From Pseudomonadota bacterium (GTDB lineage Bacteria; Pseudomonadota; Gammaproteobacteria; Burkholderiales; Burkholderiaceae_C): 64,000 bases of DNA. The position numbers and the translations under genes were made by a program. The stretch covers positions 1 through 64,000 of the forward strand of contig JAJXTO010000005.1 of NCBI GenBank assembly GCA_021783695.1, written 5' to 3'. How positions within the stretch are numbered: the stretch's first letter is position 1; each line of letters begins with the position of its first letter. The notes beneath the pieces are model-generated. The model made no database searches. It was not told the origin of the DNA and saw only the letters and a program-made list of their open reading frames with translations. Below, piece after piece: positions 28,452 to 37,622 of the stretch.

Positions 28452-29855
28452 ATGACGTCCACGCCATTTCCCTTTCCCCACTTGCGCCGCAGCCTGCTGC
28501 TCGCCGCCCTGCTGCTGGGCGGTTGCGCCAGTTATCACCCGGACCCGCTGCCCACCGCGCCGCATCTGGCCGCGTCGGTGCAGGGCCTGCAGGTCGCGCG
28601 CAGCAGCATCGCCCTGCCAGCACTGGCGCACTATGCCTTCGACCCCGCAAAGCCGCTCGACGCCACCGGCCTGGCCATCCTCGCCGTGCTCAACAACCCG
28701 CAACTCAAGGCCGAGCGTGCCAAGCTGGGCGTGGCCCGTGCGCAGGCGTTCGACGCCGGTCTGCTGCCCGACCCGCAACTGAGCCTGACGCGCGACTTCC
28801 CCGGCAACAGCGTGGGCGCCACGACCTCGGCGTTCAATCTCGGCCTGTCCTACGACATCGCCGCGCTCATCACCCACCACGCCGCCTCCCGCGCTGCGCA
28901 GCACGCCGCGACGCAGGTCGATCTGCAGGTGCTGTGGGCCGAGTGGCAGACCGTGGCGCAGGCCCGGCTGCTCTACACCCAGATCAGCGGCAACAGCGCC
29001 CGCCTGGCGTTGCTGGAGCAGGAGCGCAGTCTGTTCCAGCAGCGCCTGCAGCGCAGCCAGGCGGCTCTGGCGCAGGGCAATGTCACCCGTCTGGACGTGG
29101 ACGCGCAGCTTGTGCCGCTGCAGGCGCTCACCCAGACCATCCAGGGCATCGAGCGCCAGCAGCTTGGCCTGCAATCACAGCTCCATGCTCTGCTCGGCCT
29201 GCAGGCGGATGTGCCGCTGCCCCTGGCCGCCCCCGGCATGCGTCCCGCGCCCGATGCGGCGCAGGTGGATACGGCGCTCGGGAATCTGCCGCGCATCCGC
29301 CCCGATCTGATGGCGCTGCAGGCCGGTTATGCGGCGCAGGAGCAGAAGGTGTGGCAGTCCGTGCTCGGCCAGTTCCCCGCGTTCAACCTCGGCTTCACCC
29401 GCGCGCGCGACACCGCGGGAGTGAACACCGTGGGCTTTGGTGTGAGCATCAGCCTGCCGCTGTTCAACCGCAACCAGGGCGTGATTGCCACGCAGCGCGC
29501 CACCCGCGCGCAACTGCGCGCCGACTATCAGGCCCGGCTCGACCAGGCCGATGCCGACGTGCGCCAGGCGCAGGCCGACCTCGCGCTGCTGCAGCAACAG
29601 CGCCAGGCGTTGCTGGCCGCGCTGCCCGCGCTGGAATCTGCCGAGGCCGCGGCGCAACAGGCGCTGCAGCACGGCGGCATGACCCTGCTCGAATTCATCA
29701 ACCAGCGCACCGCCCTGCTCGACCAGCGTCTGGCTCTGCAGGCCAACGCCCAGCAGACCGAAGAACAGGCGCTGGCGCTGCAGCTCCTCACCGGTCTGGG
29801 CCCGTACCGCCACGCTGCCGCCACGCCGTTCCTCCCCTCCAAGCAACAGCCATGA
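28452..29855 (+). CDS. TolC-family outer-membrane efflux lipoprotein
   Basis: A 467-residue outer-membrane channel component. A lipoprotein signal ends in the lipobox LLGGCAS (Cys near residue 25), and two repeated coiled-coil regions rich in Gln, Ala and Leu follow, typical of the OEP/TolC fold. It leads a tripartite set with the adaptor and RND pump downstream, overlapping the adaptor start by ATGA. The 741-residue ORF in the track extends upstream through the PAP2 gene and is not the true start. Confidence 0.88.
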   Translation: MTSTPFPFPHLRRSLLLAALLLGGCASYHPDPLPTAPHLAASVQGLQVARSSIALPALAHYAFDPAKPLDATGLAILAVLNNPQLKAERAKLGVARAQAFDAGLLPDPQLSLTRDFPGNSVGATTSAFNLGLSYDIAALITHHAASRAAQHAATQVDLQVLWAEWQTVAQARLLYTQISGNSARLALLEQERSLFQQRLQRSQAALAQGNVTRLDVDAQLVPLQALTQTIQGIERQQLGLQSQLHALLGLQADVPLPLAAPGMRPAPDAAQVDTALGNLPRIRPDLMALQAGYAAQEQKVWQSVLGQFPAFNLGFTRARDTAGVNTVGFGVSISLPLFNRNQGVIATQRATRAQLRADYQARLDQADADVRQAQADLALLQQQRQALLAALPALESAEAAAQQALQHGGMTLLEFINQRTALLDQRLALQANAQQTEEQALALQLLTGLGPYRHAAATPFLPSKQQP

Positions 29856-30982
29856 CCCTTCCAGCCCGCACCCGACTACTGCTCCTGGCCGCCTGCCTGC
29901 TGCCCGCCGTGCTTCCCGCAAGTCGCGCCGCCGAGCCCGCAATCTCCGCCCTGGTGCAGACCGCGCCCCTGCAACGCGGCGAACTGCTGCACACCCTGCG
30001 CGCCTACGCCGTGGTCCAAGTCCCGGCCAGCCAGACCCAGGCCCTCACCTTCCAGCATGCCATGCAGGTCCAGACCGTCGCCGTGCATGCCGGACAGGCG
30101 GTGCGCAAAGGCCAGCTGCTCGCCACCCTGCGCGGCGACGCCAGCAGCACGCTCGCCTACACCCAGGCGCAGACCGCCGTGTCGTTCGCGCAGGGTGAAC
30201 TCGACCGCATGACCGCGCTCAAGGCGCAGCAGCTCGCCACGCAGGCGCAGGTGGACGCGGCGCGCAGGGCGCTGCTCGATGCGCAGGCGCAGTTGCGCAG
30301 CCTGCAGCAACAGGGCGCAGGCCAGCCCGAGACACGGGTGGTGGCGCCGATCGACGGCATCGTGCTCGCCGTGAGCGCGGCACCGGGCGACCTGCTCGCC
30401 GCGGGCAGCCCGCTGCTGCAGCTCGGGCGCAACGGCAGCCTGCAGGCGCTGGCCGGTGTGGCGCCGGAAGACGCCGCGCGCCTGCAGCCCGGCCAGTCGG
30501 CGCGCCTGACCGCCGTGTTCGATCCCGCGCAGCATTGGCAGGGCACCATCCGCAGCATCGGCGCGGCCATCAACCCCAAGACTCAGCGGCTGGATGTGCA
30601 GATCGCCCTCCCAGCCCAGGCGAATCTGCCAGCGGCCGGAACCAGTGTGCAAGCCGACATGGTGCTCGGCCGCTGGCGCGGCTGGGTGGTGCCGCGCGAC
30701 GCGGTACTGCAGGATGAACGTGGCGCCTACGTCTTTCAGGACGACAAGGGCCGCGCCCGCCGCGTGCCGGTGCGCATCGCCATCGAAAGCGGACTGCAGA
30801 CCGGCATCACAGGCGCCATCGATCCTGCCCTGCCGCTGATCGTGGTCGGCAACTATGCACTGCGCGACGGCATGGCGCTGCGCGTGACGCCAGGAAACGC
30901 AGGGTCGCCCCAGGTTTCCTCGATCCCCACGGGGGGCGGGTCGGCGAGCCGGCCCTCGGAGCCCTCAGGAGCGACCCGATGA
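29852..30982 (+). CDS. RND efflux periplasmic adaptor (membrane fusion protein)
   Basis: A 376-residue exported adaptor: signal peptide (TRLLLLAACLLPAVLPASRAAEP), lipoyl/barrel-sandwich hybrid (VHAGQAVRKGQLLATLRG and VVAPIDGIVLAVSAAPGDLL), an alpha-hairpin with KAQQLATQAQVDAARRALLDA, then a beta-barrel. The last 30 residues (GNAGSPQVSSIPTGGGSASRPSEPSG) are low-complexity and are encoded by an inverted-repeat element. It overlaps both neighbours by ATGA, so the three efflux genes are translationally linked. Confidence 0.9.
   Translation: MTLPARTRLLLLAACLLPAVLPASRAAEPAISALVQTAPLQRGELLHTLRAYAVVQVPASQTQALTFQHAMQVQTVAVHAGQAVRKGQLLATLRGDASSTLAYTQAQTAVSFAQGELDRMTALKAQQLATQAQVDAARRALLDAQAQLRSLQQQGAGQPETRVVAPIDGIVLAVSAAPGDLLAAGSPLLQLGRNGSLQALAGVAPEDAARLQPGQSARLTAVFDPAQHWQGTIRSIGAAINPKTQRLDVQIALPAQANLPAAGTSVQADMVLGRWRGWVVPRDAVLQDERGAYVFQDDKGRARRVPVRIAIESGLQTGITGAIDPALPLIVVGNYALRDGMALRVTPGNAGSPQVSSIPTGGGSASRPSEPSGATR
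30902..30977. repeat. Inverted-repeat-bounded GC-rich element inside the adaptor 3' end
   Basis: GGGTCGC (30902-30908) and GCGACCC (30971-30977) bound a 76-bp segment containing smaller palindromic pieces (GGGTCGGC...GCCGGCCC). It encodes the low-complexity C-terminus of the adaptor and ends just before the pump start codon. It looks like an intergenic repeat that has been read into the ORF. Confidence 0.45.
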
Positions 30983-33900
30983 GCGGCGCCTCGGCCTGGC
31001 TGCAACGCCACCGGCGCTCCGTGCTGTTCCTGCTGGCGCTGCTGGCCGTCGGTGGCGTGTTCGCCGCGTTCAAGCTGCCGGTGGGCCTGTTCCCGAATGT
31101 GGACTTTCCCCGGGTGGTGGTCAGCGCCGATGCCGGCGACCGCCCGGCCAGCCAGATGATGCTGCAGGTCACGCAGCCCCTGGAACAGGCGGTGCGCCGC
31201 GTGCCCGGCGTGGTGGACGTGCGCTCGACCACCAGCCGCGGCACTGCCGACATTTCGGTGAGCTTCGACTGGGGCACGCCGATGGCGCTGGCCGCGGTGC
31301 AGGTCAACGAGGCCGTGACGCAGATGCTGCCGCAACTGCCGCCGGGCACGCAGGTGTCGAGCAAGCGCATGGACCCCACGGTCGATCCGGTCATTGCCTA
31401 CAGCCTGACCTCCCACAGTCTCACGCCCACCCAGCTCTACGATCTGGCCGAGTTCCAGTTGCGCCCGCTGCTCTCCAGCATTGGCGGTGTGGCGCGGGTG
31501 CAAATCCAGGGCGGGGCGCAGGAGGAATACCACGTCACCCTCGATCCGCTGAAATTGCAGTCGCTTGGCCTGGCGCTGCAGGACGTGAGCAACGCCGTGG
31601 CCGCGGCCAACGGCGTGCAGGCCGTGGGCCACCTTCAGGACCGCTACAAGCTGCTGCTGGCGCTGGCCGACGCACGGCTGCATGACGCGGCGCAGATCGC
31701 CGACATCGTGCTGCGCGCTGGCCCCGATGGCGTGGTGCGGCTGCGCGATGTGGCGCGCATCAGCCGCAGCACGGTGCCGCAATGGGTGCGCATCACCGCC
31801 GACGGGCAGGACGCCGTGCTGCTCAACATCTACCAGCAGCCCGGCGGCAACACCGTGCAGATCGCCCGCCATGTGCGCGACCTGTTGGCCAAAACCCCGC
31901 TGCCGCCCGGCGCGCATCTGGCGAGCTGGTATGACCAGAGCACCCTGGTGGTGGACAGCGCCGCCAGCGTGCGCGACGCCATTCTGATCGGTGTGGCGCT
32001 GGCCGGGCTGGTGCTGCTGTTCTTCCTGCGCAGTCTGAAAATCACACTCATTGCCATGATCACCGTACCGGCCGTGCTGGCGGCCACGGTGGTGCTGCTC
32101 TACGCCCTGGGCATGAGCTTCAACATCATGACCCTGGGCGGCATGGCCGCCGCCGTGGGCCTCGTGATCGACGACGCCATTGTGATGAGCGAGCACATCG
32201 TGCGGCGCCTGAGCGAGGCGCGGCACCGGGGCGCGGCGCAGGCGCGGCACAGCGGCATCCTGCACGCGGCGATGGAATACCTGCGGCCGCTTGCCGGGTC
32301 GAGCGCATCCACAGTGGTCATCTTTCTGCCGCTGGCGTTCCTGTCCGGCGTCACCGGGGCGTTTTTCAAGGCGCTGTCGTTCACCATGGCAGCGGCGTTG
32401 GTGATCTCGTTTTTCGTCGCCTGGCTGGCGGTGCCGCTGCTGGCCGACAAACTGCTTTCCCCCAAGGACATTGCCCGTGAGACGCAGCGCGGACATGGCC
32501 GCTGGCTGTCGGCCGTGCAGCGCGGCTATGCCCGCGTGCTCGGCGCCAGTCTGCGCCGTCCCTGGCTGGCCGTGCTTGGCGTGGCGCCGTTGCTGCTGGC
32601 GGGTTGGCTGGCTTACGGACAGGTGGGCAGCGGCTTCATGCCGCATATGGACGAAGGCGGCTTCATTCTGGATTACCGCACCCCGCCCGGCACCTCGCTC
32701 ACCGAGACCGACCGCATCCTGTCTCAGGTGGAGAACATTCTGCGCACCACGCCCGAGGTGCAGACCTGGTCGCGCCGCACCGGGGCGCAACTTGGCGGCG
32801 GCGTGACCGAGGCCAACGAGGGCGACTTTTTCGTGCGCCTGAAACCGCCGCCGCGCAAGTCCATCGACGTGGTGATGGAAGACGTGCGCCAGCGCATCGA
32901 AACCCAGGTGCCGGGGGTGAAGATCGAGCTGGCGCAGTTGATGGAAGACCTGATCGGCGACCTCACCGCCGTGCCGCAGCCGGTGGAGATCAAGATCTTC
33001 GACGACAACCCGCAGCAGCTCGCTCAGCTCGCGCATCGCACCGCGGCGGCCATCGGCAAGATCCCCGGCATCGTCGATGTGCGCAGCGGCATCAAGCCCG
33101 CGGGCGACGCGCTCGACATTCGCGTCGATCCCACCCGCGCCGCGCTCGAAGGCGTCGATCCGCAGCAGGTGCAGCAGCAGTTGCAGACCCTGATCGGCGG
33201 CAGCGTCGTCACCCAAATCCAGCAAGGCCCGAAGATGGTGGGCGTGCGGCTGTGGACGCCGCTGCCGCTGCGCCAGACCACCGACGACATCGCCCGCCTG
33301 CCGCTGCGCGCGGCTGACGGCCATGTGTTCCCTCTGCGCCGCATCGCCACCCTGACGGTGCTCACCGGCCAGCCGGAAATCCACCGCGACAATCTCAAGG
33401 CCATGGCCGCAGTGACAGCGCGCATCAGCGGGCGCGATCTGGGCTCGACCATCGCCGACGTGAAACGAATCATCGATGCCCCCGGCTACTTTCCGCCCGG
33501 GGTCTACGCCCAGCTCGGCGGGCTGTACAAGCAGCAGCAGATCGCGTTTCAGGGGCTGATCAGCGTGCTCGGCGCGGCGGTGCTGCTGGTGTTCCTGCTG
33601 CTGCTGTTTCTGTACGAGCGCTTCAAGGTGGCGATCGCCATCCTGGCCATGCCGCTGCTGGCGCTGCCCGCGGTGTTCATCGGCCTGTGGGCGTCGGGAA
33701 TCGAGCTGAACATCTCGGCCATGATGGGCATGACCATGATCGTGGGCATCGTCACCGAAGTCGCCATCTTCTACTTCAGCGAAGTGCAATCCCTGCTGCG
33801 CACGCAGCCGGAGCAAGGACTGGACGCCGCACTCGTCGCCGCCGGACAGAACCGCATGCGCCCCATCGCCATGACCACTCTGGCCGCCATGCTGACGCTG

Positions 33901-34101
33901 GCCCCGCTGGCCCTGGCGCTGGGGCAGGGCTCGGCGATGCAGCAGCCGCTGGCGGTGGCCATCATCGCCGGGCTCGCGGTGCAGATGCCGCTGGTGCTGC
34001 TGCTCATGCCCGTGCTGTTCAAGCTGCTGCGCGGCCGTCTGGACGACACGGAAGCGGACGACAATCCCTCCGTGTCAGCAGTCTCTCCCACCACGGAATG
34101 A
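30979..34101 (+). CDS. RND-family efflux pump, inner-membrane subunit
   Basis: A 1040-residue AcrB/MdtB-like proton-driven pump. The N-terminus has the first transmembrane helix and the LPVGLFPNVDFPRVVV start of the porter domain. TM4 carries GLVIDDAIVMSEHIVRR, with the Asp pair of the proton relay, and a duplicated layout follows with a second helix bundle near residues 850-1015. No Met-rich or CusA-type metal features are evident, so the substrate is uncertain. It lies in an operon with the TolC-like and adaptor genes and precedes a two-component system by 3 bp. Confidence 0.93.
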   Translation: MSGASAWLQRHRRSVLFLLALLAVGGVFAAFKLPVGLFPNVDFPRVVVSADAGDRPASQMMLQVTQPLEQAVRRVPGVVDVRSTTSRGTADISVSFDWGTPMALAAVQVNEAVTQMLPQLPPGTQVSSKRMDPTVDPVIAYSLTSHSLTPTQLYDLAEFQLRPLLSSIGGVARVQIQGGAQEEYHVTLDPLKLQSLGLALQDVSNAVAAANGVQAVGHLQDRYKLLLALADARLHDAAQIADIVLRAGPDGVVRLRDVARISRSTVPQWVRITADGQDAVLLNIYQQPGGNTVQIARHVRDLLAKTPLPPGAHLASWYDQSTLVVDSAASVRDAILIGVALAGLVLLFFLRSLKITLIAMITVPAVLAATVVLLYALGMSFNIMTLGGMAAAVGLVIDDAIVMSEHIVRRLSEARHRGAAQARHSGILHAAMEYLRPLAGSSASTVVIFLPLAFLSGVTGAFFKALSFTMAAALVISFFVAWLAVPLLADKLLSPKDIARETQRGHGRWLSAVQRGYARVLGASLRRPWLAVLGVAPLLLAGWLAYGQVGSGFMPHMDEGGFILDYRTPPGTSLTETDRILSQVENILRTTPEVQTWSRRTGAQLGGGVTEANEGDFFVRLKPPPRKSIDVVMEDVRQRIETQVPGVKIELAQLMEDLIGDLTAVPQPVEIKIFDDNPQQLAQLAHRTAAAIGKIPGIVDVRSGIKPAGDALDIRVDPTRAALEGVDPQQVQQQLQTLIGGSVVTQIQQGPKMVGVRLWTPLPLRQTTDDIARLPLRAADGHVFPLRRIATLTVLTGQPEIHRDNLKAMAAVTARISGRDLGSTIADVKRIIDAPGYFPPGVYAQLGGLYKQQQIAFQGLISVLGAAVLLVFLLLLFLYERFKVAIAILAMPLLALPAVFIGLWASGIELNISAMMGMTMIVGIVTEVAIFYFSEVQSLLRTQPEQGLDAALVAAGQNRMRPIAMTTLAAMLTLAPLALALGQGSAMQQPLAVAIIAGLAVQMPLVLLLMPVLFKLLRGRLDDTEADDNPSVSAVSPTTE

Positions 34102-34104
34102 ACC

Positions 34105-34791
34105 ATGCGCATCCTCCTGGTTGAAGACGATCACATGCTCGGCGCCGCCACCCGCGAGGCGCTGCGCGACGCCACGCACGCGGTGGACTGGGTGCTCGAC
34201 GGCGCCTCGGCCCTCAGCGCCGCGCAAGGCGGCGAATATGAGGTGGTGCTGCTCGACCTGGGACTGCCCAAGCGCGATGGACTGTCGGTGCTGCAGGCGC
34301 TGCGGCAGGCGGGCAGTACCCTGCCCGTTCTCATCCTGACGGCGCGCGACGCGGTGGAAGACCGCATCCGCGGACTCGACCTCGGCGCCGACGACTATCT
34401 GGTCAAGCCGTTCGAGAGCGGCGAACTGCTCGCGCGCATCCGCGCCGTCGCCCGGCGCCGCGGCGGGCAGGCGCAGCCGGTGCTGTCCAACGGCGTGCTG
34501 GAACTCGATCCGGTCACCCGCGAGGTGCGCTTCCAGGGCCAGACACAACGCCTGACCGCGCGCGAATACGCCCTGCTCCATGCCCTGCTGCTGCGCCCCG
34601 GCGCCATCCTGTCGCGCAGCGAACTCGAAGATCGCATCTACGGCTGGAACGAGGAAGTCGAAAGCAACGCGGTCGAATTCCTCATCCACAGCCTGCGCAA
34701 GAAGCTCGCGCCCGAGGTCATCAAGAACGTGCGCGGGGTGGGCTGGATGGCGCCGCGCGAAACCGCGCCCGGCGCGGGACACCGCCCATGA
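34105..34791 (+). CDS. OmpR/PhoB-family response regulator
   Basis: A 228-residue regulator. The receiver domain has the acidic pair (VEDDH), phosphoacceptor Asp51 (LLDLGLP), the switch Thr in ILTARD and Lys in VKPF. The C-terminal winged helix has RLTAREYALLHALLLRPGAILSRSELEDRIYG. It resembles the QseB/PmrA/TctD subgroup. It is encoded between the RND pump and its likely cognate kinase, overlapping the kinase start by ATGA, so it probably controls the efflux genes. Confidence 0.93.
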   Translation: MRILLVEDDHMLGAATREALRDATHAVDWVLDGASALSAAQGGEYEVVLLDLGLPKRDGLSVLQALRQAGSTLPVLILTARDAVEDRIRGLDLGADDYLVKPFESGELLARIRAVARRRGGQAQPVLSNGVLELDPVTREVRFQGQTQRLTAREYALLHALLLRPGAILSRSELEDRIYGWNEEVESNAVEFLIHSLRKKLAPEVIKNVRGVGWMAPRETAPGAGHRP

Positions 34792-36152
34792 AGCGTCCAC
34801 CGCCCTCCACGCCGGAGCCGTTCTCGACCCACTCGCTGCTGTGGCGGCTGTGGGTCTGGACCGCCGGGGTCGTGCTGCTTGCCGGAATCCTCGCCAGCGG
34901 CGTGTCCTACCTGCTGGCCTGGCAGGAGAGCAATGAACTGCAGGACACCCAGCTGCAGCAGATCGCGGCGCTGGTCGCCGCAGGCAGCGTGCGCCCGCAG
35001 TCGCTCGACCGCTCGCTGCAGGGCGACGTGGATCAGGACGCACGCATCGTCATCCAGTCGCTGCGCGCCGACGCGCCGCCCGGCCGACTGGCACTGCCGC
35101 ACACCCTCGGCTCGGGGTTTCACACCGTGATGGAGCCCGGCGGCAACACCTGGCGGGTGTTCGTGCAACACACCCCGCGCGGAACGGTGGCCGTGGCACA
35201 GCGCACCGATCTGCGATCCGACGCCGCCAGCGACAGCGCCTTGCGCAGCCTGCTGCCCATGCTCGCGCTGGTGCCGCTGCTGGTCTTGCTGGTCGGATGG
35301 GTGGTCGGCCGCGCACTGCGGCCGCTGCGGCTGCTGGCCCACGGCGTCGATGCCCGCGGCGAAACCGATCTGCAGCCGCTTTCCGAAAACGGCGTTCCGC
35401 GCGAAATCCTGCCCTTCGTGCGCTCGATCAACCGCTTGCTGGCGCGGCTGAATGCCTCGATGGAGCAGCAGCGCCGCTTCGTCGCCGACGCCGCGCACGA
35501 ACTGCGCACACCGATCGCCGTGCTCGGCATGCAGGTGGACAACCTCAAGCCGCTGCAACTCCAGCCACAGGCGCGAGAGCGCATCGACGCGCTGCGCCAG
35601 GGCCTGCAGCGCGCCCGCGCCGTGGTCGAGCAACTGCTCAGCCTGGCCCGCTCGCAGGGCGACCAGGCGGTGCAATGGCAGACCATCGACCCGACGCAAA
35701 TCGTGCGCGAGGTAATTGCCGATCTGCTGCCCTTGGCCGAAAGCCGCCAGATCGATCTCGGGCTGGACACCGCACAGCCCGTGCGCATCCGTACCGATCC
35801 GCACCAGCTCTACACCCTGTTGCGCAATGCCACCGACAACGCCGTGCGCTACACGCCGACTGGCGGTCGCGTCGATCTGCGCGTGCGTGTGGAAGACGGT
35901 CACCATCCGTGCGCAGTGATCGAAGTGCAGGACACCGGCCCTGGCATCCCGCCAGATCAACTCGCGCGCGTGTTCGAACCCTTCGTGCGCCTGCCCGAAG
36001 CCGCGGGAGAAGGCAGCGGGCTTGGCCTGTCCATCATCCGCCAGATCGCCAAGAGGCTGGGCGGGGAGGTCGCGCTGGAAAACGCCAAGGGCGGCGGATT
36101 GATCCTGCGGTACAGCCAGCCGCTCCAGTCTGCCAAATCAGATCAAAGTTGA
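34788..36152 (+). CDS. Membrane sensor histidine kinase
   Basis: A 454-residue HisKA kinase: transmembrane helices near residues 22-45 and 152-174 flank a periplasmic sensor of about 105 residues, followed by a HAMP-like segment. The phosphoacceptor His237 is in FVADAAHELRTPIAVL. ATPase boxes are NATDNAVRYTP (N), DTGPGIPPDQL (G1) and GEGSGLGLSII (G2). It pairs with the upstream response regulator. The signal is unknown; linkage to an RND pump and a PepSY protein suggests envelope stress or metal sensing. Confidence 0.93.
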   Translation: MKRPPPSTPEPFSTHSLLWRLWVWTAGVVLLAGILASGVSYLLAWQESNELQDTQLQQIAALVAAGSVRPQSLDRSLQGDVDQDARIVIQSLRADAPPGRLALPHTLGSGFHTVMEPGGNTWRVFVQHTPRGTVAVAQRTDLRSDAASDSALRSLLPMLALVPLLVLLVGWVVGRALRPLRLLAHGVDARGETDLQPLSENGVPREILPFVRSINRLLARLNASMEQQRRFVADAAHELRTPIAVLGMQVDNLKPLQLQPQARERIDALRQGLQRARAVVEQLLSLARSQGDQAVQWQTIDPTQIVREVIADLLPLAESRQIDLGLDTAQPVRIRTDPHQLYTLLRNATDNAVRYTPTGGRVDLRVRVEDGHHPCAVIEVQDTGPGIPPDQLARVFEPFVRLPEAAGEGSGLGLSIIRQIAKRLGGEVALENAKGGGLILRYSQPLQSAKSDQS

Positions 36153-36220
36153 TGAAGCGGCCCTCGCGCAGTGGGAAAATTTTGTAACAGTTCGCTCATT
36201 ATGTCCTAAGTTGTGACACC

Positions 36221-36242
36221 GATCATTCACCCGTCGATCATT
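36221..36242. repeat. GATCATT direct repeat upstream of the PepSY gene
   Basis: Two GATCATT copies start 15 bp apart (36221 and 36236), 21 bp before the PepSY start codon. They could be a binding site for a dimeric regulator such as the nearby OmpR-type protein, but OmpR-family half-sites are usually 10-11 bp apart. Confidence 0.3.
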
Positions 36243-36262
36243 GATAGGAAAGGAGTTTCGAC

Positions 36263-36613
36263 ATGAAACGCAAACTGTTGAGCATGATGGCGGGCACCGC
36301 GGTGGTGTTGGGCGGATTGGGCGCGGCGATGGCCGCCACGCAGCAAGGTCCGGGCGAGGACGACCTGAACATCGGCCAGGCCAAGGTCACGCTGACCCAG
36401 GCCATCGCTGCTGCCGAACAAAAAGCGGGCGGCCGCGCCGCCCACGCCGAGCTCAATGACGAGAACGGCAAGCTGGTGTTCGGAGTCGAGGTGGTGAACG
36501 GCCAGCAAGCCACCGACGTCAAGGTGGACGCCATGTCCGGCCAGGTGCTGTCCGCGCAGGCCGACCAGGCCGACGCCGAGCACGAGGGCAAGGGCGAGGC
36601 CAACGACGACTGA
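36263..36613 (+). CDS. Periplasmic PepSY-domain protein
   Basis: A 116-residue exported protein: signal peptide MKRKLLSMMAGTAVVLGGLGAAMAA, then one PepSY domain (KVTLTQAIAAAEQKAGGRAAHAELNDENGKLVFGVEVVNGQQATDVKVDAMSGQVL), then an acidic tail. PepSY proteins bind or inhibit other periplasmic proteins and are often encoded next to two-component systems like the one upstream. A strong Shine-Dalgarno (AAAGGAG) lies 8 nt before the ATG and a terminator follows. Confidence 0.88.
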   Translation: MKRKLLSMMAGTAVVLGGLGAAMAATQQGPGEDDLNIGQAKVTLTQAIAAAEQKAGGRAAHAELNDENGKLVFGVEVVNGQQATDVKVDAMSGQVLSAQADQADAEHEGKGEANDD

Positions 36614-36634
36614 AGGCGTTGACACCCTGTGTCC

Positions 36635-36668
36635 GGGGCGATTCGAAGCATCGGGTCGCCCTTTTTTG
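36635..36668 (+). terminator. Rho-independent terminator after the PepSY gene
   Basis: GGGCGA (36636-36641) pairs with TCGCCC (36656-36661), with further pairing CGAT/ATCG inside, followed by TTTTTTG. Confidence 0.8.
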
Positions 36669-36704
36669 TTTTGGTGGTTCGCGTTCCAAACCAGGGAGAT
36701 CATC

Positions 36705-37622
36705 ATGTTGGTCGAAGTGCGGGATTTGAAACTGTCGATCGGCCCGGTGCCGATCCTGCAAGGCGTGCAGCTCGGCATGGACGCGGGCGACATTTACGGC
36801 TTGCTCGGGCCGAACGGCGCGGGAAAAAGCACGACCTTGTCCGTGCTGACTGGATTGCGCCGGGCTGGCTCCGGCGCAGTGAGTGTGCTGGGCCTGGATC
36901 CGGCAACCCAGGCACAGGCACTCCGCCGCCGCGTCGGGGTGCTGTCCGAGGACTCTGGTTTTTATGGCTGGATGAAAGCGCGCGACTATCTGCGCTTCAT
37001 GTCCAGTCTCTACGGCCTCGACCTTGCGATGCAACAGATCGAGGCGCAACTGGAGCGCGTCGGCCTGTCGGGCGCATCCGATCACCCCGTCGGCGCGTTC
37101 TCGCGCGGCATGAAGCAGCGGCTGGGGCTGGCGCGCGCCCTGCTGCACAAACCCGAATTGCTCGTCCTCGACGAACCCACCAACGGTCTCGACCCGCGAG
37201 GGCGGCGTGAAATCCACGATCTGCTCATCGACCTCAGCCAGCATCACGGCGTGGGGATTTTGCTGTGCACCCACCTGCTCGACGACGTCGACAGGCTATG
37301 CAACCGCATCGGCATCCTCGCCGAGGGGCGCTCGGTCGTGGAGGGCTCGCTGGCCGATCTGCTCGCCACGCGCACCGGCGCGGGACGCTACCGGCTGCGG
37401 CTGCGCGGCGATCGCCCCCTCTCCGCAGCCTTGCCCGAAGGTGTCGCGCTGATCGCAAGCGAAGGTGAATGGATGCACGTCGCCCTGCCCGCAAAAGCCG
37501 ATCCCGGACAAGTCTGGGCCGCCCTGCTTGCGGCGGGCTGGGACCTGGTCGAAATTCACAACGAGTCCGGCGGACTGGAAGAGTTCTATCTGGACCTCAC
37601 CCACAAGGAGTTGACATCATGA
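36705..37622 (+). CDS. ABC transporter ATP-binding protein (ABC-2 type)
   Basis: A 305-residue ABC ATPase. Walker A is GPNGAGKSTT, the signature is FSRGMKQRLGLARAL, Walker B is LLVLDEPTNGLDP and the switch His is in LCTHLLDDV. A C-terminal extension of about 80 residues follows, typical of ABC-2/NatA-like exporters. The start at 36705 has AGGGAG upstream. The stop overlaps the permease start by ATGA. Confidence 0.92.
   Translation: MLVEVRDLKLSIGPVPILQGVQLGMDAGDIYGLLGPNGAGKSTTLSVLTGLRRAGSGAVSVLGLDPATQAQALRRRVGVLSEDSGFYGWMKARDYLRFMSSLYGLDLAMQQIEAQLERVGLSGASDHPVGAFSRGMKQRLGLARALLHKPELLVLDEPTNGLDPRGRREIHDLLIDLSQHHGVGILLCTHLLDDVDRLCNRIGILAEGRSVVEGSLADLLATRTGAGRYRLRLRGDRPLSAALPEGVALIASEGEWMHVALPAKADPGQVWAALLAAGWDLVEIHNESGGLEEFYLDLTHKELTS

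Noticed and set aside
30853-33816. 987-codon minus-strand ORF opposite the RND pump
   Set aside because: Its His/Gln/Arg-rich sequence mirrors the pump coding strand; it has no recognisable domain, and the pump on the plus strand is certain.
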